64,000 bases of DNA from JAXLVB01 sp046329195 (GTDB lineage: Bacteria; Bacteroidota; Bacteroidia; Cytophagales; Spirosomataceae), in the NCBI GenBank assembly GCA_046329195.1, contig JAXLVB010000003.1, positions 806,001 through 870,000 of the forward strand, read 5' to 3'. The stretch's first letter is position 1, and every line of letters begins with the position of its first letter. Shown here one piece after another: positions 14,458 to 23,064 of this stretch. The notes below the pieces were generated by a model, which worked only from the letters and a program-made list of their open reading frames with translations, searched no databases and was not told the DNA's origin. Made by a program: the position numbers and the translations under genes.

Positions 14458-15990
14458 TTACCAGTCGCTTCCTGAACCGCCGCCGCCAGAGTCGCCGCCA
14501 CCAAAACTACTATCGGACGAGCTACTCGACGAGTCGGACGAAGACCCCCAGCTACCCGAAGAATTGCTACTACTCGACGACGAATCATACACATAAACCG
14601 TTTGTCTTTCTTTTTGGCGGGGAATGGTATAATCCACCTGACGATGATGCCCACAGGCTTTGCACTCGTAATGATTGGCACCTCGCCCTTCTTCCGATAG
14701 GGTGGCTGCCTTCACCACTTCATTAGAAGCAAGACTCATGGCTACCGACTGACATTGGTTACATTCAGTATATTGTTTTTGAGCAATGTTTGGATACGCT
14801 ACTGCCACCGTTTCATTATAGACTTCGTTGCGCCAAATGTCGTATTCGTTGGTTTTGAGGTTTTCTTCTACTCGCTGATAAGGAGTCAGGTAATTGTCTT
14901 TTTGGGTGTCACTAACTTTTGTCAATTCATGGCCTGCCGCCGATGTACGTGGGTGGTTTCGTAGCGAATCGAGGCGTTTTTTGTCATCTACATACAACCA
15001 TCCAAACGGAACGGGGAACAGAATAGCCTTGAGCCAACCAGCTCGCATCATTTCTCGGTGCCTCACATAGCGCTCTGGCTCTGAAAGACTTCCGTACAGT
15101 TCATCAAAAACTTTTTCTCGCCGAAGGCGACTATCCCATATCACAAATACGGCATAGACGTACATCCCAATAAGCGCCTGCCAGAACTCAATCAGAATGG
15201 TTTTATTCAGGATAATTAACCCTACAAACACGCCAATTGGAATAATCAAATACAGCAAAAAAGCCCAAAGGATTCGGCCTTTCTTTTGGCCAATGGCTTT
15301 GCTGACTTCCATTTTGGTAGGACTTGCACTATGAAAAAATGCCGTGATACCTCTGAATAGTCCCATGAAAAACGTGAAAACAATGGCCAGCATACCATAA
15401 TCTCCCTCGTGTAAGAAAGGGTCAGTAGGAGCAGGTGTTCCTGTAAATTTGGTTTCGTCATATACCTCCTTTGCCGACGCTGGCTTCATGATAAGCTCCG
15501 AAACGGCCTTCACGCCCTCTACCACCGCTTGATCGTAATCGCCTTGTTTGGCATAAGGCACCATCTTTTCTGTCTGAATACGCTTACAGATAGCGTCGGG
15601 CAGGATTCCTTCCAAACCAAAGCCTGTTTCAAACTCCATTCGCCGTTTGTCTTTGACCAACAGCATAAGCAAGCCGTTGTCTTTTTTATCATACCCGATA
15701 CCCCATTTTTTAAATAATGCGGTTGCAAAATCTTTGGGTACTTGTTCGCCAATTGAGTTAACAAAAACCACCGCTACCTGTGCCGTAGTAGAGTCCTCCA
15801 AAGCTCCTAGGATAGCGTCAATTTGGGCCACCGCCCTTGTTGATAGAATGCGGTCGGGGTTACTCACATAGTGAGAGCTGGGGTTTTGCTTGGGGTTCGG
15901 AATGGTTTCGAGCGTGTAGGTTTGCGCCCATGCGCTACTCAACAGACAATACCAAAGCAAGCAATAAACGATAGTAAAGCGTGGTTTCAT
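14458..15990 (-). CDS. TPM-domain membrane protein with zinc ribbon and Ser/Gly tail
   Basis: 510 residues. A signal peptide (1-22, ending SSAWAQ) is followed by a TPM domain (about 35-170: SNPDRILSTRAVAQIDAILGALE, QVAVVFVNSIG, LFKKWGIGYDKKDNGLLMLL, MEFETGFGLEGILPD). TPM proteins are exported and have been linked to membrane-protein quality control and weak phosphatase activity. Two to three TM segments lie near 195-285. A Cys4 ribbon follows (CNQC near 408 and CKAC near 445), then a low-complexity Ser tail and Gly tail ending SGSDW, as in YgcG-like proteins. The start at 15990 places the signal peptide correctly. The cellular role is unknown. Confidence 0.8.
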   Translation of the reverse strand: MKPRFTIVYCLLWYCLLSSAWAQTYTLETIPNPKQNPSSHYVSNPDRILSTRAVAQIDAILGALEDSTTAQVAVVFVNSIGEQVPKDFATALFKKWGIGYDKKDNGLLMLLVKDKRRMEFETGFGLEGILPDAICKRIQTEKMVPYAKQGDYDQAVVEGVKAVSELIMKPASAKEVYDETKFTGTPAPTDPFLHEGDYGMLAIVFTFFMGLFRGITAFFHSASPTKMEVSKAIGQKKGRILWAFLLYLIIPIGVFVGLIILNKTILIEFWQALIGMYVYAVFVIWDSRLRREKVFDELYGSLSEPERYVRHREMMRAGWLKAILFPVPFGWLYVDDKKRLDSLRNHPRTSAAGHELTKVSDTQKDNYLTPYQRVEENLKTNEYDIWRNEVYNETVAVAYPNIAQKQYTECNQCQSVAMSLASNEVVKAATLSEEGRGANHYECKACGHHRQVDYTIPRQKERQTVYVYDSSSSSSNSSGSWGSSSDSSSSSSDSSFGGGDSGGGGSGSDW

Positions 15991-16120
15991 ACGATGAAGA
16001 AGCTTTTATACCGAACAAAGGTGGAAAAAAGCATGAGATTTTGGAGAGATACAGTTCGTTTAATTAGTAAGCGGTTGTTTTGTTAGATGGTAGGTAAAAA
16101 AGACTGTTCAAAAGTGCTTA

Positions 16121-16164
16121 AACAAAATAACCCAGCTCATAGTTGTGAGCTGGGTTGTTTTGTT
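16121..16164 (-). terminator. terminator of the GH3-beta-lactamase gene
   Basis: A 19-bp stem with one G-T wobble (AACAAAATAACCCAGCTCA and complement), 17 bases past the GH3 stop. It is related in sequence to the hairpins at 6777 and 10029. Confidence 0.8.
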
Positions 16165-16180
16165 TTGCCATTCAATTGCG

Positions 16181-19126
16181 TTATTGAAGCCCTTTTTTGA
16201 TGGATTGATAAATCATTTCGCCAAACTGTGTTCGGATGTTCAGTTCACTGATTTTGCCATTGTTGCGAGTGGGATACACTCGGTTAGAAAGAAATACGTA
16301 CAGTAGTTGGTCACGAGGGTCGGCCCAGACAAAGGTGCCAGTAAAGCCTGAGTGCCCAAAACTTTGCTCGCTGGCACTAGGGGCGGCAGATAGGCCCGGG
16401 CGCTTGCGGTCGGGTTTGTCAAAAGCAATACCCCGCCGGCTGTTGATTTCTACTGGATAGCCATACGAAGTCCATTCGTTGAGGGTGGATTCGTTGAGGT
16501 AACGTTTACCACCGTATTCGCCGCCATTGAGGTACATCTGAAACAATTTGGCTAAGTCATTGGCATTGCCAAACAGACCTGCGTGCCCACTGATACCATC
16601 GAGCATCGTGGCGCCTTCGTCGTGTACTCGTCCGTGAATGAGTTCTTTACGAAACAACGAGTCATACTCAGTAGGTACGATATTATCCAACGACATTACT
16701 TTTCCCGCATTGAATGTCAACGAGTTAGCACCTAATGACTTGTAGAAGGTATCTTTCAGAAAGGTTTGGAAGTCTTTCTTGGTCAGACGCTTAATAATCT
16801 GTGGGTACAAGTAATAGGACATGTCTGAATACACGTAACCAGGTTTTTCGTTCAACGGCGAGTCTCGAATCGCATCAAACATTTTTTGGTCATAGTTCTT
16901 GTGCAAAAACAGCTTCTCAGCTACTTGAACAGGGTAGTCGTCTGAGTAGTGGTCTTGGAACGTTTCGGGTTTCCACTTGCCATCTGGGTTTTGGGCTAAC
17001 TCTTTCCAAAACGGAATCCATGCTCGTAGGCGTGCTTGGTGTGTGAGGATGTCTCGCATCACCAAGTTGGCTTTGTTGGAGCGCTTCCACTTTTTCATGA
17101 GTTTTTTCAACTTCATGTCTAAGTTGAACTTGCCTTCGTCTTCCATTTTCATCAATGCCGCCGCCGACGTACTCACTTTCGTCACCGAAGCCAGGTCATA
17201 CACATCGGTAGGCTTTACGGGGCGAGTTTTGTCATAGGTTTGGTATCCAAAGGTTTTTTGATAAATCACTTTGCCGTTTTTGGCCACCAACACTTGCGCA
17301 CCGGGATAGGCTTTGGCTGCAAGGCCTTGATTCACAATGGAGTCGAGTCTGGCCGTGAGGTATTTTGAGTCAATCCCCACTTCTTCGGGTAGGGTATATT
17401 TGAAACGACCCAACGAGGGAGTTTCGATGCCATCGCCAAATTTGAAATTAGCATTGGCCGTAACGGGCAGTTTTCCTTTGGCTCCTACCGCTCCAAAAAT
17501 TAGTTCAGCGGCTAATTCTTGTGCTGGAACCGTTTCTTGGTACGTTACAATCAGCCCTTTGGTGTTCTCAAAGCCACTGAAGCGGTTGAATGTGTACGGG
17601 TTACCAAACAGCACGTAAATGGCGTTGTCTAATCCTGAAAATTTATTGACCATCTTAACTACCGTAGAATCAAGCCGTGCTGCTGGCCGAATACCCAGGC
17701 CATGAACACCAACCAACACAACGTCGTACTGGCTTAGTGCATTTTTGACTGAATCAACCAACGTAGCTGGTGAAGAGGGCAATACATTCAGAAAATCTAC
17801 CGTGGTGTAGTTAGCTGCCATCTGCTGAAACGCCGTCGGCTTGGCATTACCCAACGACGGTGTACCCAACGACAACACAGCCACTTTGCGATTGGCCAAC
17901 TCTCGAATCGGAATACGGTTGTCGGCATTGCGTAATACCGTGAGCGCATCTTCTTGAAGCTGGCGGGCCAGTAACTCTGCCGAAGCCGGGCGCAAGTCAC
18001 TCGTTAAGTTACTGACTTCGATAGGTTTGTAATGGTCTAAGCCAGCCCAAGCTTTTGCTATCAAAATCCGACGGACTTTACTATTGAGCAGCTCTAGCGA
18101 GATTCGGCCTTCAGCTACGGCATATTTGATGGCATTAAATACCCCTGGCACATCCGTGAAGGTTTCGAGGAGGTCGTTGCCTGCCAACAAGGCTCGAACC
18201 ATTGCCTCGCCGTTGGGATAATACTTAGAGACGCCTTTCATTTCCATGGCATCGCTAAACACCAACCCTTTGAACCCAAGCTCATTACGAAGCAAGTCGG
18301 TGCCGATTTTGGTAGAGAGTGTAGAGGCTTGGTGCTCGGTTGGGTCAAGTGCCGGGATGTTTAAGTGGGCAATCATCACCCCATTCAGCCCTTTTTTAAT
18401 GAGTTCTCTGAACGGATACAACTCTACCGAGTCTAATCGCATTCGGTCGTGGCGGATGAGGGGCAAATCCTCGTGCGAATCCACATCGGTATCGCCATGC
18501 CCAGGAAAATGCTTGGCCGACGTCAAAATCCCCTCGTCTTGCATGCCACGCATATAGGCGAGTGCTTTTTCAAAGACTTTTTGCTTGTTTTCGCCAAACG
18601 AACGGAAGTTGATTACGGGGTTGTTGGGGTTGTTATTGACGTCAGCTACAGGTGCGTAATTGATGTGAACGCCCATTCGCTTGCATTGCTGGCCAATTTG
18701 CCGCCCCATTTGGTAGAGCTGGTCGTCGTTGCCCTGAATAGCCCCAAGGGTCATGGCATAAGGATACCGAACCACGCTATCCAGACGCATCGAAAGGCCC
18801 CACTCTAAGTCCATGCCTACAAACAGAGGTACTCTCGACAAAGCCTGCAACTCATTGACCATCTGAGCCTGCCGAGTAGGTTGGTTCGCAAAAAAGACAA
18901 ATCCACCTACCTTGTATTCTGATACCCACTGAAGCAATTTATCATGCTCGTAGGGGGTATTGCCAAAGTTCCCTCGAGGCATGAGTAACTGCCCGATTTT
19001 TTCGTCGAGGGTCATGTTGGCCATCACCGAGTCCACCCATTTAGCATTGTAGTTGGCAAAGGGGAGGTTTTGAGCCTGAACTGACAGCGCAAAACTTACC
19101 AGCAGAACCGTAAGCAGCTTTCTCAT
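16181..19126 (-). CDS. GH3 beta-N-acetylhexosaminidase fused to a class C beta-lactamase-like serine hydrolase
   Basis: 981 residues, exported (signal peptide 1-18). Residues 20-370 are a GH3 domain of the NagZ type, with the NagZ signature KHFPGHGDT (205-213, containing the catalytic Asp/His loop) and nucleophile D292 in FSDAMEM. A GH3 C-terminal-like alpha/beta domain spans about 385-560. From about 580 a beta-lactamase/penicillin-binding-like domain follows: SVTK (647-650, Ser nucleophile), YSD at 766-768 in the YxN place, and HSG at 925-927 in the K/HTG place. NagZ enzymes release GlcNAc from muropeptides, and the second domain could act on the peptide stem, so the pair would work in peptidoglycan recycling or remodelling in the periplasm. 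The fusion is known in Bacteroidota. Substrates are inferred. Confidence 0.9.
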   Translation of the reverse strand: MRKLLTVLLVSFALSVQAQNLPFANYNAKWVDSVMANMTLDEKIGQLLMPRGNFGNTPYEHDKLLQWVSEYKVGGFVFFANQPTRQAQMVNELQALSRVPLFVGMDLEWGLSMRLDSVVRYPYAMTLGAIQGNDDQLYQMGRQIGQQCKRMGVHINYAPVADVNNNPNNPVINFRSFGENKQKVFEKALAYMRGMQDEGILTSAKHFPGHGDTDVDSHEDLPLIRHDRMRLDSVELYPFRELIKKGLNGVMIAHLNIPALDPTEHQASTLSTKIGTDLLRNELGFKGLVFSDAMEMKGVSKYYPNGEAMVRALLAGNDLLETFTDVPGVFNAIKYAVAEGRISLELLNSKVRRILIAKAWAGLDHYKPIEVSNLTSDLRPASAELLARQLQEDALTVLRNADNRIPIRELANRKVAVLSLGTPSLGNAKPTAFQQMAANYTTVDFLNVLPSSPATLVDSVKNALSQYDVVLVGVHGLGIRPAARLDSTVVKMVNKFSGLDNAIYVLFGNPYTFNRFSGFENTKGLIVTYQETVPAQELAAELIFGAVGAKGKLPVTANANFKFGDGIETPSLGRFKYTLPEEVGIDSKYLTARLDSIVNQGLAAKAYPGAQVLVAKNGKVIYQKTFGYQTYDKTRPVKPTDVYDLASVTKVSTSAAALMKMEDEGKFNLDMKLKKLMKKWKRSNKANLVMRDILTHQARLRAWIPFWKELAQNPDGKWKPETFQDHYSDDYPVQVAEKLFLHKNYDQKMFDAIRDSPLNEKPGYVYSDMSYYLYPQIIKRLTKKDFQTFLKDTFYKSLGANSLTFNAGKVMSLDNIVPTEYDSLFRKELIHGRVHDEGATMLDGISGHAGLFGNANDLAKLFQMYLNGGEYGGKRYLNESTLNEWTSYGYPVEINSRRGIAFDKPDRKRPGLSAAPSASEQSFGHSGFTGTFVWADPRDQLLYVFLSNRVYPTRNNGKISELNIRTQFGEMIYQSIKKGLQ

Positions 19127-19225
19127 AATCTAAAAAGTATGTTGTGATTGTGTAAGGTCTTATGCAAACCAAAGGATTTCTATGTTGCGAAGGTACATAA
19201 ATACAGCTTTTCTTGCTTGCTGAGG

Positions 19226-21046
19226 TTATTTTTCTTCCAATTGTTTCAAATTGTGGGTTAACGATTGCAAGAATGCTTTGCTTGTGAGCAGCTCATTTGT
19301 CGTAGGTTCGCCTCGTTCTTTCATTACTCTTGAAGGCGTTTGTTGCCACGTTTTGTTGGGCGTAACCCATCCCCAAAAATCTGGACAAGCATAGTAGCAC
19401 CATGAGTTGTAGTGGGAGCTCAGGGCGTTGCGACTCCAGCGATAGTTGTGGCGTGGCCAGTGTAATTGAGACAATAAAGTACCTGCCAAATCAATCTGTG
19501 CGACGGGTTTCTGAACAATTGAATCGGCAACGGCCAAGGCCCCACCCAACCAAAGCATCGGAATATGGTATTGCTCCGACACAAGCGAATTAACTGGCAA
19601 ATGATGCCCATGATCAGCTACTATAATCACCAAGGTATTATTCCACCAAGATTGTTGGCTGGCTTGTGTCAAAAATTGGTGAAGACAAGCATCTGTATAA
19701 CGCAACGAATGTAATAATTGCGCCGTTTCTGATTGCCCAACAGGCTGGTGAGGTACGTCATACGGTTCATGGCTACTTAGGGTAAAGGCTGTCGTAAAAA
19801 ACGGTTGTTGGCCTTGATTAATTTCCTGCAAAAGTCGCCGAAAAAAGGTGGCATCCGAAACACCCCACACGGCATTCCAATCGTTGATGCTGAAGTCACG
19901 TTTGTCAACGATTCGGTCAAAACCACCTGCCAATAAGTAGGGTCTGATTTCGGCAAAATCTGTTTCACCTCCGTGTACAAACGAAGTTTGGTAGCCTTGT
20001 TGGGCAAATGTTTTGGCCAAATTGGGCAAACGCTTAATCAGCGTTCGGTCAAATAGCAAACTCATATTGGGCAAGGTGGGACAGCCACTCAGAATACCCA
20101 CCAGTGCTCGTTCTGACCGTTCGGCGGTGGCATACACATTGGGAAAATACAGCCCTTTTTTCGTCCAATTTTCAAAGTTAGGTACATATGAAACCCGTCC
20201 ATTAACTGATTGAAGAGCTTTGGCCGTGAGGCTTTCCCATACAATGAGTAGTACATTAATGGGCTTATCTGTTTGCCGAAGGATGGGGGCATTTTGTACC
20301 AAAAAATCATTCCAATTCTTCATTAAACTATCAGCCTCTTTGTTTGGCATAAACTGATAGTCAACTGCTTGCACGGTAGGTAACACATTGCTGTGCATCA
20401 AGTTCCAAGCTGTATTAGGTACCATCCGAATATCGGTCATCACATCGGTCATAGCCAGCTGATGGGTGATGAATGGAGCGTAGCCCATTCGAGAAGGGAC
20501 TACATACCCAGCCACAACAAGAACAACCAACACCAAAAGCCCATGCCCTCGTTGAACTAATGGCGGTAAGGGTTTATCTACTAACTTCTTGCCCAACCAA
20601 AACAAAATTCCAACTACTGCCAAAAGCACCAACACAAGCAAAAACAAGTGCTGCATCTGCACAGAACCCAGCGAAGCCTGCCATGAAGAACTATAAAACC
20701 AAATAGAAGCATCTAAGCGGTAGCCTCGCACACGGGTGAGTTCGGCATCAATAAGTGTAATCAAGCCGATAAGGCTGCCAATGGTATAAAAGTAAAGTTT
20801 GGAAAAAGGGAAAAAGCCTCTTTTCACGAAAAAGCTGCTGAATACCAGCGGAAGGATGAGCCAAGCAATGGTTGCTGTATCAAGCTTCAAGCATTTCCAA
20901 GCCCAACTGAGCGGCGAAGTCAGTAAAGGTGCCGCATTTTGGGTGTAACCCAAGTAAAAGAAACGGCAAATGGTCAGCACAAACAACCATCCTACGCTAT
21001 ATTTTGTCCAAAACAGCAGAAAAAGCCGTGTGGATTGAGGTATCAT
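19226..21046 (-). CDS. LTA synthase/phosphoglycerol transferase-like sulfatase-family membrane enzyme
   Basis: 606 residues from ATG 21046, which overlaps the stop of the upstream acyltransferase as ATGA; the frame extends to a TTG at 21061. About five TM segments fill the first 190 residues. The sulfatase-fold domain starts at NVLLIVWESLTAKAL, with the metal-binding Glu (about 271) and a likely Ser/Thr nucleophile in TAERSERALVGILSG (about 307-321). Further down are YQTSFVHGGETDFAE and the metal-binding DHGHHLP. This is the layout of LtaS/OpgB-type enzymes that transfer phosphoglycerol, or phosphoethanolamine in relatives, onto glycans or lipids outside the membrane. Coupling to an acyltransferase suggests modification of a surface glycan or lipid. 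Confidence 0.83.
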   Translation of the reverse strand: MIPQSTRLFLLFWTKYSVGWLFVLTICRFFYLGYTQNAAPLLTSPLSWAWKCLKLDTATIAWLILPLVFSSFFVKRGFFPFSKLYFYTIGSLIGLITLIDAELTRVRGYRLDASIWFYSSSWQASLGSVQMQHLFLLVLVLLAVVGILFWLGKKLVDKPLPPLVQRGHGLLVLVVLVVAGYVVPSRMGYAPFITHQLAMTDVMTDIRMVPNTAWNLMHSNVLPTVQAVDYQFMPNKEADSLMKNWNDFLVQNAPILRQTDKPINVLLIVWESLTAKALQSVNGRVSYVPNFENWTKKGLYFPNVYATAERSERALVGILSGCPTLPNMSLLFDRTLIKRLPNLAKTFAQQGYQTSFVHGGETDFAEIRPYLLAGGFDRIVDKRDFSINDWNAVWGVSDATFFRRLLQEINQGQQPFFTTAFTLSSHEPYDVPHQPVGQSETAQLLHSLRYTDACLHQFLTQASQQSWWNNTLVIIVADHGHHLPVNSLVSEQYHIPMLWLGGALAVADSIVQKPVAQIDLAGTLLSQLHWPRHNYRWSRNALSSHYNSWCYYACPDFWGWVTPNKTWQQTPSRVMKERGEPTTNELLTSKAFLQSLTHNLKQLEEK

Positions 21047-22095
21047 AGATGGTCTTTCCAACGTAAAATCGGTTTTTCGATCAAATAATAGGAGACCGTT
21101 GCCAAAGCAATGCTAATGAGTATGGCCCAAAGTACCAGTAGGGGTTGTGTAGTCATGCTCGTCTGCATGGGCGACAGGCCAAATACATAATAAATCGGGT
21201 AGTGAACAAGATAGATGCCATAGCTAATTTTGCCGATGAATTGAAGTACTGGCCAAGACAATAGCTTCATCCAGACATTTGCCTGGCTACGAAACGGAAT
21301 CGTATTTAACAAAGTAAGTACTCCTAAAATACCAAACCAAATCAGCCGATACACGGCATACGGACGGTGCGGAAAAAAGAATTTGTACAAGAATGGACAA
21401 AGTAAAATCACAATTATCCAAATTATCCACAACCAACGATGGTACTTATCCACAATCGCCTTTATATCAACATAGTTCAAGGCAATGAACACGCCCATCG
21501 AGATAGAAAACAGGCGATAAGGCGTGGCTCTATAGATTAAATCGAACGACAGGGGGTAAACCACGTAAATAGTTGTCAGTATTGCCGCCACAACACAACT
21601 CAGCGGTATCAACCAACCAGAAAGGTGGACCAATTTTTTAACAGAAACATAGTGCATCAACCAAGGAAATACCAAATAAAAATGCTCTTCTACTGCCAAC
21701 GACCAGGTCTGGCGTAAAGGATGCGCAGACAACTCAAAAGCGAATAAAAAATTAGATGTATAGGTAAGTAAATACCCAAGAAAACGATGGTCGAGTACAA
21801 GAGCTACTACCAAGATAGCCAGGTAGTAAACAGGGAAAATCCGAAGAAATCGCTTGATATAGAAGCGCTTGACAGAGAAAGTGTCCTGTTGTTTATCGTG
21901 CAGGTAAATAGACGTAATCAGGTATCCACTCAAGGCAAAAAAACATTCTACTCCCCAATAACCCACCTCCCAAACATTACCCATATGGTTAATTACGTTG
22001 GCAACAAAACTATCTCCCAGTTTAGGGCAATGGTCGTATAGTACCAACAAAATGGCAAAGCCTCTTAGCCCATCAAAAGTTGGGATACGTTTCAT
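21043..22095 (-). CDS. acyltransferase family 3 (OafA/YrhL-like) membrane protein
   Basis: 350 residues with about ten TM segments. It opens IPTFDGLRGFAILLVLYDHC, the AT3 signature with R-G-x-A and the catalytic-region His, then a GVECFFALSGYLIT motif, FYIKRFLRIFPVYYLAI (RRxxRIxP-like) and LRQTWSLAVEEHFYLVFPWL with the conserved E-E-F-Y. Such enzymes O-acylate surface sugars or lipids using a cytoplasmic acyl donor. The ATGA overlap with the downstream phosphoglycerol transferase-like gene shows a two-gene unit. Confidence 0.9.
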   Translation of the reverse strand: MKRIPTFDGLRGFAILLVLYDHCPKLGDSFVANVINHMGNVWEVGYWGVECFFALSGYLITSIYLHDKQQDTFSVKRFYIKRFLRIFPVYYLAILVVALVLDHRFLGYLLTYTSNFLFAFELSAHPLRQTWSLAVEEHFYLVFPWLMHYVSVKKLVHLSGWLIPLSCVVAAILTTIYVVYPLSFDLIYRATPYRLFSISMGVFIALNYVDIKAIVDKYHRWLWIIWIIVILLCPFLYKFFFPHRPYAVYRLIWFGILGVLTLLNTIPFRSQANVWMKLLSWPVLQFIGKISYGIYLVHYPIYYVFGLSPMQTSMTTQPLLVLWAILISIALATVSYYLIEKPILRWKDHL

Positions 22096-22280
22096 GCAAC
22101 ACTACGATTTGAATAATCATGCTACGTTTTTCGGCTTGAAGCAGTCACCGATATGAATACCCTCAGCTCAAATATAGTACAAATGTTGATGGAATCGGAC
22201 GGGCTGCCGATACAGTACAAATCCCTACATTTACTTCAATCCTTCCTACTTTATACCAAACTGATCTTAATGCAGCTGTT

Positions 22281-23030
22281 TTATTCTTCGTCTTCTACTA
22301 TATTTCTTGTCCACTGTCCACCAATAAAGTCTCTTTCTGCTTTTTCTCCATATTCAAGGTCAAAAATTTCGTTTAAAGTTCTGTCCTTAATTACGATTTC
22401 CTCTAATGCTACAACTTTTATGTCGTCTGGCATTTGATTGCCTGTTAAAAATTGCCAATCTCCATCTGTGTCATGAACAACTCTTAAAATTGGTTTGTCA
22501 AACTCTAACCATTGTCTTGTTGTGAATATGGCCAAATTTTTTGCTTCTCTAAATTTGAAGTCAGCATTTCTGTCAAGAAGTGGTTGTTTGTATAAAAACT
22601 CCTCTTCAAAGTCTAATTCCCAAGGAAACTTATCATTCCTGTCTGTCCACACTAACTGCAATGCTGGAAAGTCTTTTGAGTTATAAAAGTCTATTGCTGT
22701 TCCAAAATAGTCACTCAAATTCCTTTTATCAACATTTAAAAATTCTACCCTACTGTTTTCAAAAATATTGTTATAGGTTGTTCCAGTCTTAATAACCTGT
22801 CCGTTTTTCACAAAATCTGCTACGTCATTTATGATTGTATGTAGAGTTTGTATTCGTAGTCCAAAACAAATCAGTTCAGGGTGTTTAAATTTTTGCCAAA
22901 GTCCAATGCTATATGCAAATGAAGGTAAATAGTCAGTCGCTTCAATTATGATGACAGATAGTCCAAACTTTTCAATGTCAGATTTAGTCTGTTCCTCATT
23001 TCTACAATTATGCTCGTTGTCTGCTGTCAT
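22281..23030 (-). CDS. DUF4262 domain protein with a C-terminal extension
   Basis: 249 residues. The N-terminal ~120 residues match DUF4262 (DIEKFGLSVIIIEATDYLPSFAYSIGLWQKFKHPELICFGL). The C-terminal ~100 residues carry a second pattern (PILRVVHDTDGDWQFLTG, then VALEEIVIKDRTLNEIFDLEYGEKAERDFIGGQW) common in small soluble proteins of the DUF2185-like kind, some of which act as immunity proteins. The function of both parts is unknown. The coding sequence is clearly richer in A and T than its neighbours, which suggests recent acquisition. ATG 23030 is used. Confidence 0.75.
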   Translation of the reverse strand: MTADNEHNCRNEEQTKSDIEKFGLSVIIIEATDYLPSFAYSIGLWQKFKHPELICFGLRIQTLHTIINDVADFVKNGQVIKTGTTYNNIFENSRVEFLNVDKRNLSDYFGTAIDFYNSKDFPALQLVWTDRNDKFPWELDFEEEFLYKQPLLDRNADFKFREAKNLAIFTTRQWLEFDKPILRVVHDTDGDWQFLTGNQMPDDIKVVALEEIVIKDRTLNEIFDLEYGEKAERDFIGGQWTRNIVEDEE

Positions 23031-23064
23031 AGTTGATAGACTGTCTCCGTACGGTTGCCACAGA

